36,087 nt of DNA, from assembly GCA_028873535.1 (NCBI GenBank), contig JAGWIJ010000020.1, positions 1 through 36,087 on the forward strand, in the 5' to 3' direction. The position numbers and the translations under genes are program-made. The notes under the pieces were generated by a model. It made no database searches. It worked only from the letters and a program-made list of their open reading frames with translations, and was not told where the DNA came from. This document shows, one piece after another, positions 5,953 to 14,439 of this stretch (its first letter is position 1; every line of letters starts with the position of its first letter). Origin of the DNA: Pseudomonadota bacterium. GTDB taxonomy: Bacteria; Pseudomonadota; Gammaproteobacteria; Burkholderiales; Ferrovaceae.

Positions 5953-7983
5953 TCAGGGGCAGCGCAGCGCCGATTCGGACATGTCCTCGTCCAGCTCGAC
6001 CAGGCACGCCTGGTCGAGGTAGCGTTGTGCGCCGAACTGCTGGAACTCGAGCACCGTGGCCCGGCCGCTCAGCGGGTCGACCGACACTTCGCGCGACTGC
6101 ACCGGCGCCACGATCGGGTCAGCGCCGCCGGGCAGTGCCTCAGCAAGCACGCGCCCGGCCAGGCCGCCGCGGCTCGGCAGCGGGATGCCGAGCAGCTGCG
6201 CCAGCGTCGGCGCGATGTCCGCATTGCCGACCGGCAGGGGATCGACGTAGCCCTGACGGAAATCGGGACCAAAGGCGACCATGGTATTGAGCGTGCAGGC
6301 ACGCGAAAGTGCGCCATGCATGCCCTGCCCTTCCTGCAGCGCGCTGTCCGCCACCAGGATCGAGCTCTGCAGCGGATCGGCGCTGTCGCGCGCAAAGCTG
6401 CGGAATCCCACCACCAGGTCGGGCGCCGGCGTCTGTGCCCCACCTTCGAGTCCGATCGCCGAGAGCGGCAGGGCGCCTGGCACACGACCATGGCGGCTGT
6501 GCACGAACAGGCCGCCCACATAGGATTGCCGCAACAGGTAGCGCACCGCGCGGACCACCGTACGCGCATCGTGGTCAGGCACGTAGACGAGATCGGAGCC
6601 ACCGTTGGCGGCCACGATCAGCCGGGCCTCGCTGCCGACCCTGGCGACTTCGCCGCTGCCGCCGATCACGCCATTGCCGGACGCCGGGCGCAGCGCAGCG
6701 CCGGCCAGCCGGCCAGCCGGATCGACCGCCCGATAGAAACCGGGCCGCACCTGCGAGTCCGGGTCATACAAGGGCAGGTCGAACAGGGTGGCCAGCTCGA
6801 TTGCCAGGAAGCCGGGAGGCAGCCAGCCCGGCTGCACGTCGGGCTTGCCGTCGCTGCCCAGGTAGGTGAAGTGCGTCGCAACCGAGGCCGCCGTCCCGCC
6901 ATGGGCATCGATCTCGTGCTTGCTGATGGTGGCAAATCCGTGATCGGACGTCACGAAGATATCGGTGCTCGCAGCCAGTTGCGGATCGGCTGCCACGTAA
7001 TCGAGGATCTGCTGCAGGTTGGCATCGGCGTTGGCAACTGCGGCGCGCGACGTCGGACCGTTGATGCCCGGATCCAGCCGGTTGAGGCTGTCGCCCTGGT
7101 TGTGCTGGCTGCCGTCGGGATCGCGCGACCAGTAGACCAGTACGAAAGGCCTGCCGGAGGCCTTGAAGGTCGGCAGCACGGCGCGCGTGGTGGCGTCCAC
7201 CATCCAGCGCTGTTGCGCCAGATTGGCCTCGTGCGTGCCGGGCGTGCCGAGCGAACCTGCGGGCTGGGTGCGCGCAGGCGCCACCACGCCGAGTCCGGCG
7301 GCGGTCAGCGCCACCGCGATGTCATCGGGCAAGGGGGCCGCCTGGGCTGAACCTGTGCCGTCGCTGCGCCCGGTGTTGTCGTCGATCACCACGCCAACCG
7401 GCAGGTCGAATCCGGCGGTGCCGACGCGCACCTGCGCCAGATCCTGGATGGCCACCGGGCCCAGCTTGCCGATCGCCGCCGTGCGGAAGCCCGCTGCGCG
7501 GGCCGCCGCCAGCAGGCTGGTCTCGCCCAGGAAGCTTCCGCCGGCAAAGTGCTCGTCCAGATCGGCCAGCACCTGGTCATTCTCCAGGAAGGGCGTGACC
7601 GTGCCCGGCGACTTGCCAAGGACGCGTGCTGCCTGCGTGGCGCTGAATACCGGGAACCCGGTGTACACCACGTTGCTGAAGTCGCCGCTATCACCCAGCT
7701 GATGGCCCGTGGCGATAGCCGAGGCGTTGGCCGTGGTGAAGGTGGGGAACAGCGCATGGCTGTCCGGAAAACCGACTCCGCGGCTGCGCAGCGCGAACAG
7801 CGCGGGCGCATCGTCAGCGTTCACCGAACCGGCGCGCAGCCCGTCGGCAACGAAGATGATGGCATTGCGGTGGATCGCCGGTGGCGCTTCGGGCGGCTGC
7901 GCCACGGCAGGCGGCAGACCGGCCAGCGCCAGGGCCACGGCCAGGGAAAACGCCTGCAGGTTTCGACGTGGCAAACGATCCAT
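5953..7983 (-). CDS. Exported type I phosphodiesterase / nucleotide pyrophosphatase (alkaline phosphatase superfamily)
   Basis: The product has 676 residues from the ATG at 7983, which has GAGGTG 6 nt upstream. An in-frame ATG at 8031 lacks this and would place residues ahead of the signal peptide. The signal peptide (about 1-29, ending AVA) precedes an alkaline-phosphatase-superfamily domain. FVADGLR gives the first metal-binding Asp. PTFTTANASAIATGH carries the Thr nucleophile. TSDHGF gives Asp and His ligands, and a late MHGALSR supplies another His. It should hydrolyse a phosphate mono- or diester in the periplasm. The substrate is unknown. It is convergent with gloA (9-bp gap) and divergent from the TMEM175 gene. 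Confidence 0.85.
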   Translation of the reverse strand: MDRLPRRNLQAFSLAVALALAGLPPAVAQPPEAPPAIHRNAIIFVADGLRAGSVNADDAPALFALRSRGVGFPDSHALFPTFTTANASAIATGHQLGDSGDFSNVVYTGFPVFSATQAARVLGKSPGTVTPFLENDQVLADLDEHFAGGSFLGETSLLAAARAAGFRTAAIGKLGPVAIQDLAQVRVGTAGFDLPVGVVIDDNTGRSDGTGSAQAAPLPDDIAVALTAAGLGVVAPARTQPAGSLGTPGTHEANLAQQRWMVDATTRAVLPTFKASGRPFVLVYWSRDPDGSQHNQGDSLNRLDPGINGPTSRAAVANADANLQQILDYVAADPQLAASTDIFVTSDHGFATISKHEIDAHGGTAASVATHFTYLGSDGKPDVQPGWLPPGFLAIELATLFDLPLYDPDSQVRPGFYRAVDPAGRLAGAALRPASGNGVIGGSGEVARVGSEARLIVAANGGSDLVYVPDHDARTVVRAVRYLLRQSYVGGLFVHSRHGRVPGALPLSAIGLEGGAQTPAPDLVVGFRSFARDSADPLQSSILVADSALQEGQGMHGALSRACTLNTMVAFGPDFRQGYVDPLPVGNADIAPTLAQLLGIPLPSRGGLAGRVLAEALPGGADPIVAPVQSREVSVDPLSGRATVLEFQQFGAQRYLDQACLVELDEDMSESALRCP

Positions 7984-8102
7984 CAGCGCCACCTCGGCAC
8001 GGCAGAATGAATTGGCAGCGATGATACGCACAGATGGTGTCCCCCAGGCAACAACACCTGCAGGCTCCGCCGCGCTAGCATGGCAGCACAGCGGACGCCC
8101 CC

Positions 8103-8687
8103 ATGCAGACCACCCGACTCGAAGCCTTCAGCGATGGCGTGCTCGCCATCATCATCACCATCATGGTGCTGGAACTCAAGATTCCGGCCGGCGACAGGCT
8201 TGCCGATCTCGGTGCGTTGGCGCCGGTACTGCTGGCCTACCTGCTGAGTTTCATCTATGTCGGCATCTACTGGAACAATCACCACCACATGCTGCACAGC
8301 GTGGGACGCATTGGCGGGGCAGCGCTGTGGGCCAACCTGCACCTGCTGTTCTGGCTGTCGCTGTTTCCCTTCGTGACTGCCTGGGTGGGGGCCTACCCCT
8401 CATCGGCCCTGCCGACGGCAATCTACGGGGGCGTGCTGCTGATGGCCGCGCTCGCCTGGACGGTGCTGCAGTCGATACTGATCGCGGAGGAATGCCAGGA
8501 TTCGCTGCTGGCCCGCGCTGTCGGCCGCGACCGCAAGGGCAAGGCCTCCTTGCTGATCTACCTGGCCGCCATTGGCCTCGCCTTCCGTTGGCCACTGCTG
8601 GCACAAGGCGCCTATGCCGCGGTCGCGCTGCTCTGGCTGGTGCCTGACCGGCGCATCGAAAGGGTGCTGGCAGCGGCGCCTGACTGA
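8103..8687 (+). CDS. TMEM175/DUF1211 family potassium channel
   Basis: The product has 194 residues and several hydrophobic helices. The N-terminal RLEAFSDGVLAIIITIMVLE contains the RxxxFSD motif of TMEM175 (DUF1211) proteins, which form the pore helix of these K+-selective channels. Bacterial members carry one six-helix repeat and assemble as tetramers; the length here fits that. An NHHHM segment lies between the second and third helices. The start is an ATG 119 bp from the divergent phosphodiesterase gene. A TAGCAT hexamer about 22 bp upstream could be a -10 box, but no -35 is clear. The stop lies 1 bp from that of the convergent GGDEF-EAL gene. Confidence 0.9.
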   Translation: MQTTRLEAFSDGVLAIIITIMVLELKIPAGDRLADLGALAPVLLAYLLSFIYVGIYWNNHHHMLHSVGRIGGAALWANLHLLFWLSLFPFVTAWVGAYPSSALPTAIYGGVLLMAALAWTVLQSILIAEECQDSLLARAVGRDRKGKASLLIYLAAIGLAFRWPLLAQGAYAAVALLWLVPDRRIERVLAAAPD

Positions 8688-8695
8688 ATCAGGCG
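8677..8695. terminator. Hairpin spanning two convergent stop codons
   Basis: CGCCTGA and TCAGGCG form a perfect 7-bp stem around CTGAA. The structure contains the TGA of the TMEM175 gene (8685-8687) and the stop of the opposite GGDEF-EAL gene (8689-8691). The T tract is poor on both sides (TTGG on the plus strand). It may be a compact bidirectional terminator. Confidence 0.4.
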
Positions 8696-11121
8696 TTGGC
8701 TGCGCGCGGCGCCTGAGGTTCCGGGCCAGCGCGCAACAGGCGCTCGAATGCGGCAGCCGGCAGCGGCGAGCTGAACAGATAGCCCTGGAAGGCCTGGCAA
8801 CCACCATCGGCCAGGAACGCGCGCTGTCCCTCGGTCTCGACGCCCTCGGCGATGACCTGCAGACCGAGGCTGCGTCCGAGCGCCAGGATCATGTGGGCAA
8901 TCGCGGCGTCGTTGGTGTCGACCAGCACATCCTGCACAAAGGTCTTGTCGATCTTGAGCTGGTCGAGCGGCAGGCGCTTGAGATAGGACAGCGAGGAATA
9001 GCCGATGCCGAAATCGTCAAGCGCGAAGCCGACACCGTGGACGCGCAGCATCCCCATCTTGCGGATCGCCTCCTCGACATCGGCCAGCAGCAGGCTCTCG
9101 GTGAGTTCGAGCTTGAGGCGGCGCGGGTTGGCGCCGCTGGCACGAATCGCGCACAGCACCTGGTCGACGAAATCCGCCTGACGGAACTGGCGTGCGCTCA
9201 CATTGACCGCCAGCGTGAGGTGCGCCAGCGCGGGCTGCCCGGCCCACTGCACCAGCAGCGCGCAGGCGCGTTCGAGCACCCATTGGCCGATCGGCAGGAT
9301 CAGGCCGGATTCCTCGGCGATCGGGATCAGCTCGGTCGGGGGCACCATGCCGCGGCGCGGATGCGGCCAGCGCAGCAGGGCCTCGGCTCCGACCCAGGTG
9401 CCATGGCCATCGACCTGCCCCTGCAGATGCAGATCGAAGCCGCCGTTGGCGACCGCGGCGCGCAGGTCGGCCTCCAGCGCCGCGCGCGCGGTGGCGCGTG
9501 CCTCCATTTCCGGGGTGAAGAAGCACACGGTATTGCGGCCTGCGGCCTTGGCCTGGTACATCGCCAGGTCGGCGCGCTTGAGCAGCTCGTCAACGCTGGC
9601 ACCGCCCGTGCGGAACAGCGCCACCCCCACGCTGGAGGTGCTGTGATAGTCGCGCGCCGGCAGCGTGAAGGGGACCTGGAGTTCCGCCAGGATCGCCATG
9701 GCGGTGCGCTGGGCAGGTTCCGCCGCAGCGGCATAGCTGCCGCCCAGTGCCGGCAGCAGCACCACGAATTCGTCGCCGCCCAGCCTTGCCACCATGTCCT
9801 GGCTGCGCACGCAGCGGCCGATGCGCTCGGCCACCTGGCGCAGCAGGGCGTCGCCCTGGTCGTGGCCGTAGGTGTCGTTGAGGTTCTTGAAGTTGTCCAG
9901 ATCGATGAAGAACAAGGCACCGTAAGCGTGTCCGCTGCCTGCCGAACGCAGCGTCTCCTGCAGGCGCTCGTGCAGGAGATGGCGGTTGGGCAGCCCGGTC
10001 AGCGGATCATAGTAAGCCAGGTGACTGATGCGCTCCTCAGCGGCGCGCCGCTCGGTGATGTCCTGCACGGTGCCGATGATGCGCACCGCAAGTCCGCTGT
10101 CGTCCTTGACCACCTCGGCACGTTCCTGCACGTGGATCACGCTGCCGTCCGGCCGGCACACCCGATGCACGCACTCGTAGCCGCGGCCGAGGTGCGCGGC
10201 CTCGCGTACGGCGGCGCGCACCATGGCGCGGTCGTCCGGATGCACGCCCTGCGAGAACAGGCGCACGCTGGCCTCGCCAGCGCGCGGCTCGATGCCCCAC
10301 AGGCGATAATGCTCGTCCGACCAGCGCACCCGGCCGCTGGCCAGGTTCCAGTCGAAGCTGCCGAGCTTGGCGACGTGCTGCGCGCGCTTCAGCCGGTCCT
10401 CGCTCTCCAGCAATACCCCTTCGCGCAGCTCGGCCTCGCGCTTGAGCCGCAGATTGTCCTGCAGTCCGCGGCCCACGCGCACCGAATTGATGGCCATGAA
10501 TCCCACATACAGCACGCCCATCAGGGACAGCGACATGCGCACCGGATCGCCGGTCGTTGCCATACGGACCGTCAGGGGCAGCACCGCCGGCACCAGGAAG
10601 GTGATCACACAGGCGCTGTCGATGGCCAGAGCGGTGATGCCGCCGGCGCTGATGCCAGCCAGCGTGAAGGCCAGCATGATCTCCTTGGTGAAGCTGACCG
10701 AGCGCGGCAGCAGCCAGGGCGACACGCCCCACATCAGGCCGGACAGGCCGACCAGCAGGCGGTAGCGCAGCAGGAAGCGCCGGATCAGCGCCGCGTCGGG
10801 CGCGCGCACCGCGCGCCAATGGCGCCAGACCTGCACGCGCACGACCATCAGCAGTGCCATGGCGAGCCACCAGTCGCGCAGGGGGATGAGCGTAGCCTGC
10901 CCGCGCATCGCCAGCACCAGCAAGGCGGCGACTGCCGTGCTGGCGATCGAGGAACTCAGACCACTGGCATTGAGAATATCGCAATGACGCAGATACAGGA
11001 TCACATCGCCACGGAGGGACGCGGCGCTCCTGGCGCCTTCGGGCATGGACCTGAAATCGGACATTCGCGGTGGACGCTTGAAGGATGACGACGCGTCGAA
11101 CCTTTGCCGGCGTTCGACCAT
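8689..11121 (-). CDS. Membrane PAS-GGDEF-EAL cyclic-di-GMP protein
   Basis: The product has 810 residues from the ATG at 11121. The frame is open back to 11271, but that start would touch the divergent ABC gene; an ATG at 11064 is also possible, and no strong ribosome-binding site decides. An N-terminal block of about six membrane helices is followed by a PAS domain of the PAS_3 kind (GSFDWNLASGRVRWSDE). Next comes a GGDEF domain with an intact GGDEF and the inhibitory I-site RSQD five residues before it. The EAL domain keeps EALLRW, ELTESLL, DDFGIGYSSLSYL, DKTFV and AEGVET. Both halves look catalytically competent, so it could make and break cyclic di-GMP in response to a signal sensed by the membrane or PAS part. 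Confidence 0.92.
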   Translation of the reverse strand: MVERRQRFDASSSFKRPPRMSDFRSMPEGARSAASLRGDVILYLRHCDILNASGLSSSIASTAVAALLVLAMRGQATLIPLRDWWLAMALLMVVRVQVWRHWRAVRAPDAALIRRFLLRYRLLVGLSGLMWGVSPWLLPRSVSFTKEIMLAFTLAGISAGGITALAIDSACVITFLVPAVLPLTVRMATTGDPVRMSLSLMGVLYVGFMAINSVRVGRGLQDNLRLKREAELREGVLLESEDRLKRAQHVAKLGSFDWNLASGRVRWSDEHYRLWGIEPRAGEASVRLFSQGVHPDDRAMVRAAVREAAHLGRGYECVHRVCRPDGSVIHVQERAEVVKDDSGLAVRIIGTVQDITERRAAEERISHLAYYDPLTGLPNRHLLHERLQETLRSAGSGHAYGALFFIDLDNFKNLNDTYGHDQGDALLRQVAERIGRCVRSQDMVARLGGDEFVVLLPALGGSYAAAAEPAQRTAMAILAELQVPFTLPARDYHSTSSVGVALFRTGGASVDELLKRADLAMYQAKAAGRNTVCFFTPEMEARATARAALEADLRAAVANGGFDLHLQGQVDGHGTWVGAEALLRWPHPRRGMVPPTELIPIAEESGLILPIGQWVLERACALLVQWAGQPALAHLTLAVNVSARQFRQADFVDQVLCAIRASGANPRRLKLELTESLLLADVEEAIRKMGMLRVHGVGFALDDFGIGYSSLSYLKRLPLDQLKIDKTFVQDVLVDTNDAAIAHMILALGRSLGLQVIAEGVETEGQRAFLADGGCQAFQGYLFSSPLPAAAFERLLRAGPEPQAPRAANA

Positions 11122-11272
11122 CGAGTTAACGGCTCGGCCGCTGGGAACTGAACCGGGCTGGTGCTCAGGTGCGGCTGCGTGGCAGCAGAGCGCGCCGCCG
11201 CAAGCGCCCGGCGCGCTTTGAATTCGGCAGCGGCTTGCGGGACAATTGCGCTCCCCTGCATGAGGCCGCACC

Positions 11273-13162
11273 GTGCTGCGCTTTTTCGAACGCCTGGTCG
11301 ACCCCTATCCGCAAGCCCAGCCGGTGATCCCGCCGCGCGGCTTCATGGCCTTCCTGTGGGCCGGCACGGCCGGCATGCGCCCGCTGCTGGTCGCAATGAT
11401 GGTGCTGAGCGGCATGATCGGCGCTTTCGAGGCCCTGATGTTCAGCCTGCTCGGACGCATCGTCGACACGCTCACCGGACTGCCACGCGAGCGCCTGTGG
11501 GTCGACGGCCGCGGCACCCTGCTCCTGATCGTGGCGATCCTGCTGGCCAGCATCGTGCTGGTCGGGCTGCAGACCGTGATCAAGCACCAGTCGCTGGCGG
11601 GCACCTTCCCGATGCGGCTGCGCTGGAACTTCCATCGGCTGATGCTGGGCCAGAGCCTGGCCTTCTACCAGGATGAATTCGCCGGACGCATCGCCGCCAA
11701 GGTCATGCAGACAGCGCTGGCGGTGCGCGATTTCTGGTTCACGCTGGGCGACATCCTGGTCTTCGTATCGGTGTATCTGATCTCGCTGGCGGTGGTGGTG
11801 GCCGGCTTCAACATCCGCCTGCTGGTGCCGCTGCTGGGCTGGCTGCTGCTCTACGCGCTGGCCGTCAGCTGGTTCGTGCCGCGGCTGGCGCGTGTCGGCA
11901 AGGCCCAGGCGGATGCGCGTTCGCTGATGACCGGCCGGATCACCGACGCCTACACCAACATCGGCACGGTGAAGCTGTTCTCCCACTCGGACCGCGAGGC
12001 ATGGCATGCGCACGGTGCCATGGAGGACTTCATCGTGACGGTGCACGCGCAGATGCGGCTGGTGTCGGCCTTCGAGACCTGCAACCATGCGCTCAGCATG
12101 CTGCTGATCATGGGCATCACCGGGACCGCGCTGTGGCTGTGGTCGCTCGATCTGGTCAGGGTCGGTGCGGTAGCCGCCGCAGCCGCGATGGCACTGCGCC
12201 TGAACGGCATCTCGCACTGGGTGATGTGGGAGATGACCGGGCTGTTCGAGCAGATCGGCACGGTGCAGGACGGCATCAACACCCTGGCACGGTCGCGCCA
12301 GGTGGTCGATGCCGACGACGCGCAGCCACTGCTGGTGCGCCAGGGCGAAGTGCGCTTCGAGGGCGTGACCTTCGGATATGCGCGCGAAGGCACCCTGCGC
12401 CAGGTGATCGACCACCTGGATCTCACGATCCGTCCCGGCGAGAAGATCGGCCTGGTCGGACGCTCCGGCGCAGGCAAGTCGACGCTCATCAACCTGCTGC
12501 TGCGTTTCTATGACCTGCAGGGCGGCCGCATCCTGATCGACGGCCAGGACGTCGCGCACGTCACCCAGGAAAGCCTGCGCGCGCAGATCGGCATGGTCAC
12601 CCAGGACACTTCGCTGCTGCACCGCTCGGTGCGCGACAACATCCTGTACGGGCGGCCCGCTGCCAGCGATGCCGACCTGCACGCGGCAGCCGAAGCGGCA
12701 GAGGCACTCGGCTTCATCCGCGGACTGGCCGACGCGCGCGGCCGCAGCGGATTCGACGCCCACGTCGGCGAGCGCGGCGTCAAGCTGTCCGGCGGCCAGC
12801 GCCAGCGCGTCGCCCTGGCGCGGGTCATGCTCAAGGATGCGCCGATCCTGCTGCTCGACGAAGCGACCAGCGCACTCGACTCCGAGGTCGAGGCGGTGAT
12901 CCAGGGCAGCCTGGCGCGGCTGATGGAGGGCAAGACCGTGATCGCGATCGCACACCGTCTGTCCACCATTGCGGCGATGGATCGTCTGGTGGTGCTGGAC
13001 CAGGGGCGCATTGTCGAGATCGGCGATCACCAGACCCTGCTCGCGCGCGGCGGCCTTTATGCACGCCTGTGGGCACACCAGAGCGGCGGCTTCCTGGGCG
13101 CCGACGACGTGACCACGGCGCCGGCTGCAGCGGCGCCACGGCGGCGCACCGCCGACGCCTGA
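11273..13162 (+). CDS. ABC exporter, fused permease-ATPase
   Basis: The product has 629 residues from a GTG start. The N-terminal FFERLVDPYP and PPRGFMAF are typical of a proteobacterial half-transporter subfamily and support this start. A six-helix ABC exporter membrane domain (about 25-320) is followed by an ATPase domain (about 345-610). Motifs are Walker A GRSGAGKST, signature LSGGQRQR, Walker B ILLLDEATSALD and the switch His in IAHRLST. It should work as a homodimer in the inner membrane. The substrate is unknown; lipids or drugs are usual in the family. The 150-bp region to the divergent GGDEF-EAL gene shows no clear promoter. Confidence 0.92.
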   Translation: MLRFFERLVDPYPQAQPVIPPRGFMAFLWAGTAGMRPLLVAMMVLSGMIGAFEALMFSLLGRIVDTLTGLPRERLWVDGRGTLLLIVAILLASIVLVGLQTVIKHQSLAGTFPMRLRWNFHRLMLGQSLAFYQDEFAGRIAAKVMQTALAVRDFWFTLGDILVFVSVYLISLAVVVAGFNIRLLVPLLGWLLLYALAVSWFVPRLARVGKAQADARSLMTGRITDAYTNIGTVKLFSHSDREAWHAHGAMEDFIVTVHAQMRLVSAFETCNHALSMLLIMGITGTALWLWSLDLVRVGAVAAAAAMALRLNGISHWVMWEMTGLFEQIGTVQDGINTLARSRQVVDADDAQPLLVRQGEVRFEGVTFGYAREGTLRQVIDHLDLTIRPGEKIGLVGRSGAGKSTLINLLLRFYDLQGGRILIDGQDVAHVTQESLRAQIGMVTQDTSLLHRSVRDNILYGRPAASDADLHAAAEAAEALGFIRGLADARGRSGFDAHVGERGVKLSGGQRQRVALARVMLKDAPILLLDEATSALDSEVEAVIQGSLARLMEGKTVIAIAHRLSTIAAMDRLVVLDQGRIVEIGDHQTLLARGGLYARLWAHQSGGFLGADDVTTAPAAAAPRRRTADA

Positions 13163-13169
13163 GCGCGTC

Positions 13170-13643
13170 TCAGCGCACGCGCTGGAAGTGCAGCACGCTG
13201 CTGGCCTCGCCCGGCAGCAAGAGGGCGCCATTGGCGAGCAGGATCACCGTCTCGGTCGGCCGACCCTCGCACCACAGGCGCCAGGCCCGGGCAGGCGCCG
13301 TGCCGGCACCCGCCAGCCAGCGTGGCGGCAGCCCCAGGCGTTCCTGCACGACGGCCAGCGGCTCATCAGCCTGTGCCTCCACCTCCAGGGCACCGTCGCA
13401 GTCGGTACCGAAGGGATTGCGGGTGCCACGCGCGGCCAGACGCAGCTCGGCGCCGGTTTCCGCACCCTGGCTTGGATCGCAGCCCGCGCAGGCGCTGTCG
13501 GCGACCCGCCAGAGACCGTCGAGTTCGGGTGGCAGGGGCTGCCGGGCGGCCAGGGCCGGCGACGCGGACACGATCGCCAGCAGGCCGGCGATCAGCATGG
13601 CAGGGCGGAACAGGCAGGAGCAGGATGAGATGGATGGCGTCAT
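13170..13643 (-). CDS. Small secreted protein of unknown function
   Basis: The product has 157 residues from the ATG at 13643; an ATG at 13598 is an alternative. I do not recognise a family. A signal peptide ending in SPALAA precedes a mature part of about 125 residues containing CAGC, a later TDCDG and a WCEGRP. This gives four cysteines that could form two disulfides in the periplasm. The C-terminus (VILLANGALLLPGEASSVLHFQRVR) looks like beta strands. It lies 7 bp from the convergent ABC exporter gene and is divergent from mobA. Upstream in-frame sequence to 13961 runs antisense through mobA and is not considered coding. Confidence 0.6.
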   Translation of the reverse strand: MTPSISSCSCLFRPAMLIAGLLAIVSASPALAARQPLPPELDGLWRVADSACAGCDPSQGAETGAELRLAARGTRNPFGTDCDGALEVEAQADEPLAVVQERLGLPPRWLAGAGTAPARAWRLWCEGRPTETVILLANGALLLPGEASSVLHFQRVR

Positions 13644-13767
13644 GGTACGCAGGATGGGCCGCTGGCCGGTCGGGATGGAATGCGCACCTTGGACCCGCGC
13701 GCATGGACTGTCCAGCCCGATCCGCGCAGTCCTGTAGAATGCCGGCTCCTTCGCGTTCCCGAACCTG

Positions 13768-14439
13768 ATGAATCCTATTTCGATTGAGCCCGGCTCGATG
13801 CCGGCGCCGGGTGAATGCTGCGCCCTGATCCTGGCTGGCGGTGCCGGCACCCGCATGGGTGGCCAGGACAAGGGTCTGCTGCCCTGGCGCGGCGTGCCCC
13901 TGGCCGCCGCCGTGGCGGCGCGCGTGGCGGCTGCCGGCATCCCGGTGCTGATCAGCGCCAACCGTAACCTGGAGCAATACCGCGCCCTCGGCTACGCGGT
14001 GGTGCCGGACCTGCGCAGCGGCTATGCCGGCCCCCTGGCCGCCATCGAAGCCGGCCTGGCGGCAGCACCGGCTCCCTGGCTGCTGACCCTGCCCTGCGAC
14101 TGCCCGCTGTTTCCTGATGATCTGCTGTCACGCCTGTGGTCCGCCGTCCGGCGGGCCGCAGCCGATCCCCTGCAGGCTCCGCCACGCGCCGCCCAGGTGC
14201 GCTGCGGACCGCATCGCCATCCGGTGTTCGCGCTGGCGCATCGCAGCCTCGCCACGCCTTTGACGCGCTTCCTCGACGATGGCGGCCGCCGTGTCAGCGA
14301 CTGGTGGCAGGCCGTCGGCGCACTCGGCGTGGATTTCGGCCTTGCGGCCGAACCCCGCTTCGCCAATGCCAACACACCCGAGGAGCTGGCCAGCATGGCC
14401 ACGGCGGGGCTGGACGAGGTGCAACGATGCTCCAGCTGA
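13768..14439 (+). CDS. mobA: Molybdenum cofactor guanylyltransferase MobA
   Basis: The product has 223 residues. It transfers GMP from GTP to molybdopterin, making the guanine dinucleotide form of the cofactor used by DMSO-reductase-family enzymes. The nucleotide-binding loop LILAGGAGTRMGGQDKGL (20-37) is intact. It is followed by DLRSGYAGPLAAIEAGL, the LPCDCP metal-binding Asp and the C-terminal FANANTPEEL. An ATG at 13798 is a possible alternative start. The stop overlaps the start of the ABC-F gene by 13 bp, which implies translational coupling. A TAGAAT at 13735-13740 could be a -10 box, without a clear -35. Confidence 0.93.
   Translation: MNPISIEPGSMPAPGECCALILAGGAGTRMGGQDKGLLPWRGVPLAAAVAARVAAAGIPVLISANRNLEQYRALGYAVVPDLRSGYAGPLAAIEAGLAAAPAPWLLTLPCDCPLFPDDLLSRLWSAVRRAAADPLQAPPRAAQVRCGPHRHPVFALAHRSLATPLTRFLDDGGRRVSDWWQAVGALGVDFGLAAEPRFANANTPEELASMATAGLDEVQRCSS

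Noticed and set aside
8572-11088. Open frame of 838 codons on the plus strand
   Set aside because: It is antisense to the PAS-GGDEF-EAL gene, whose motifs are unmistakable. The translation is rich in Gln, His, Ala and Arg with no domain, as expected from the reverse strand of GC-rich genes.
11165-13231. Open frame of 688 codons on the minus strand
   Set aside because: It lies opposite the ABC exporter with intact Walker motifs. Composition is that of an antisense shadow and no family is recognisable.
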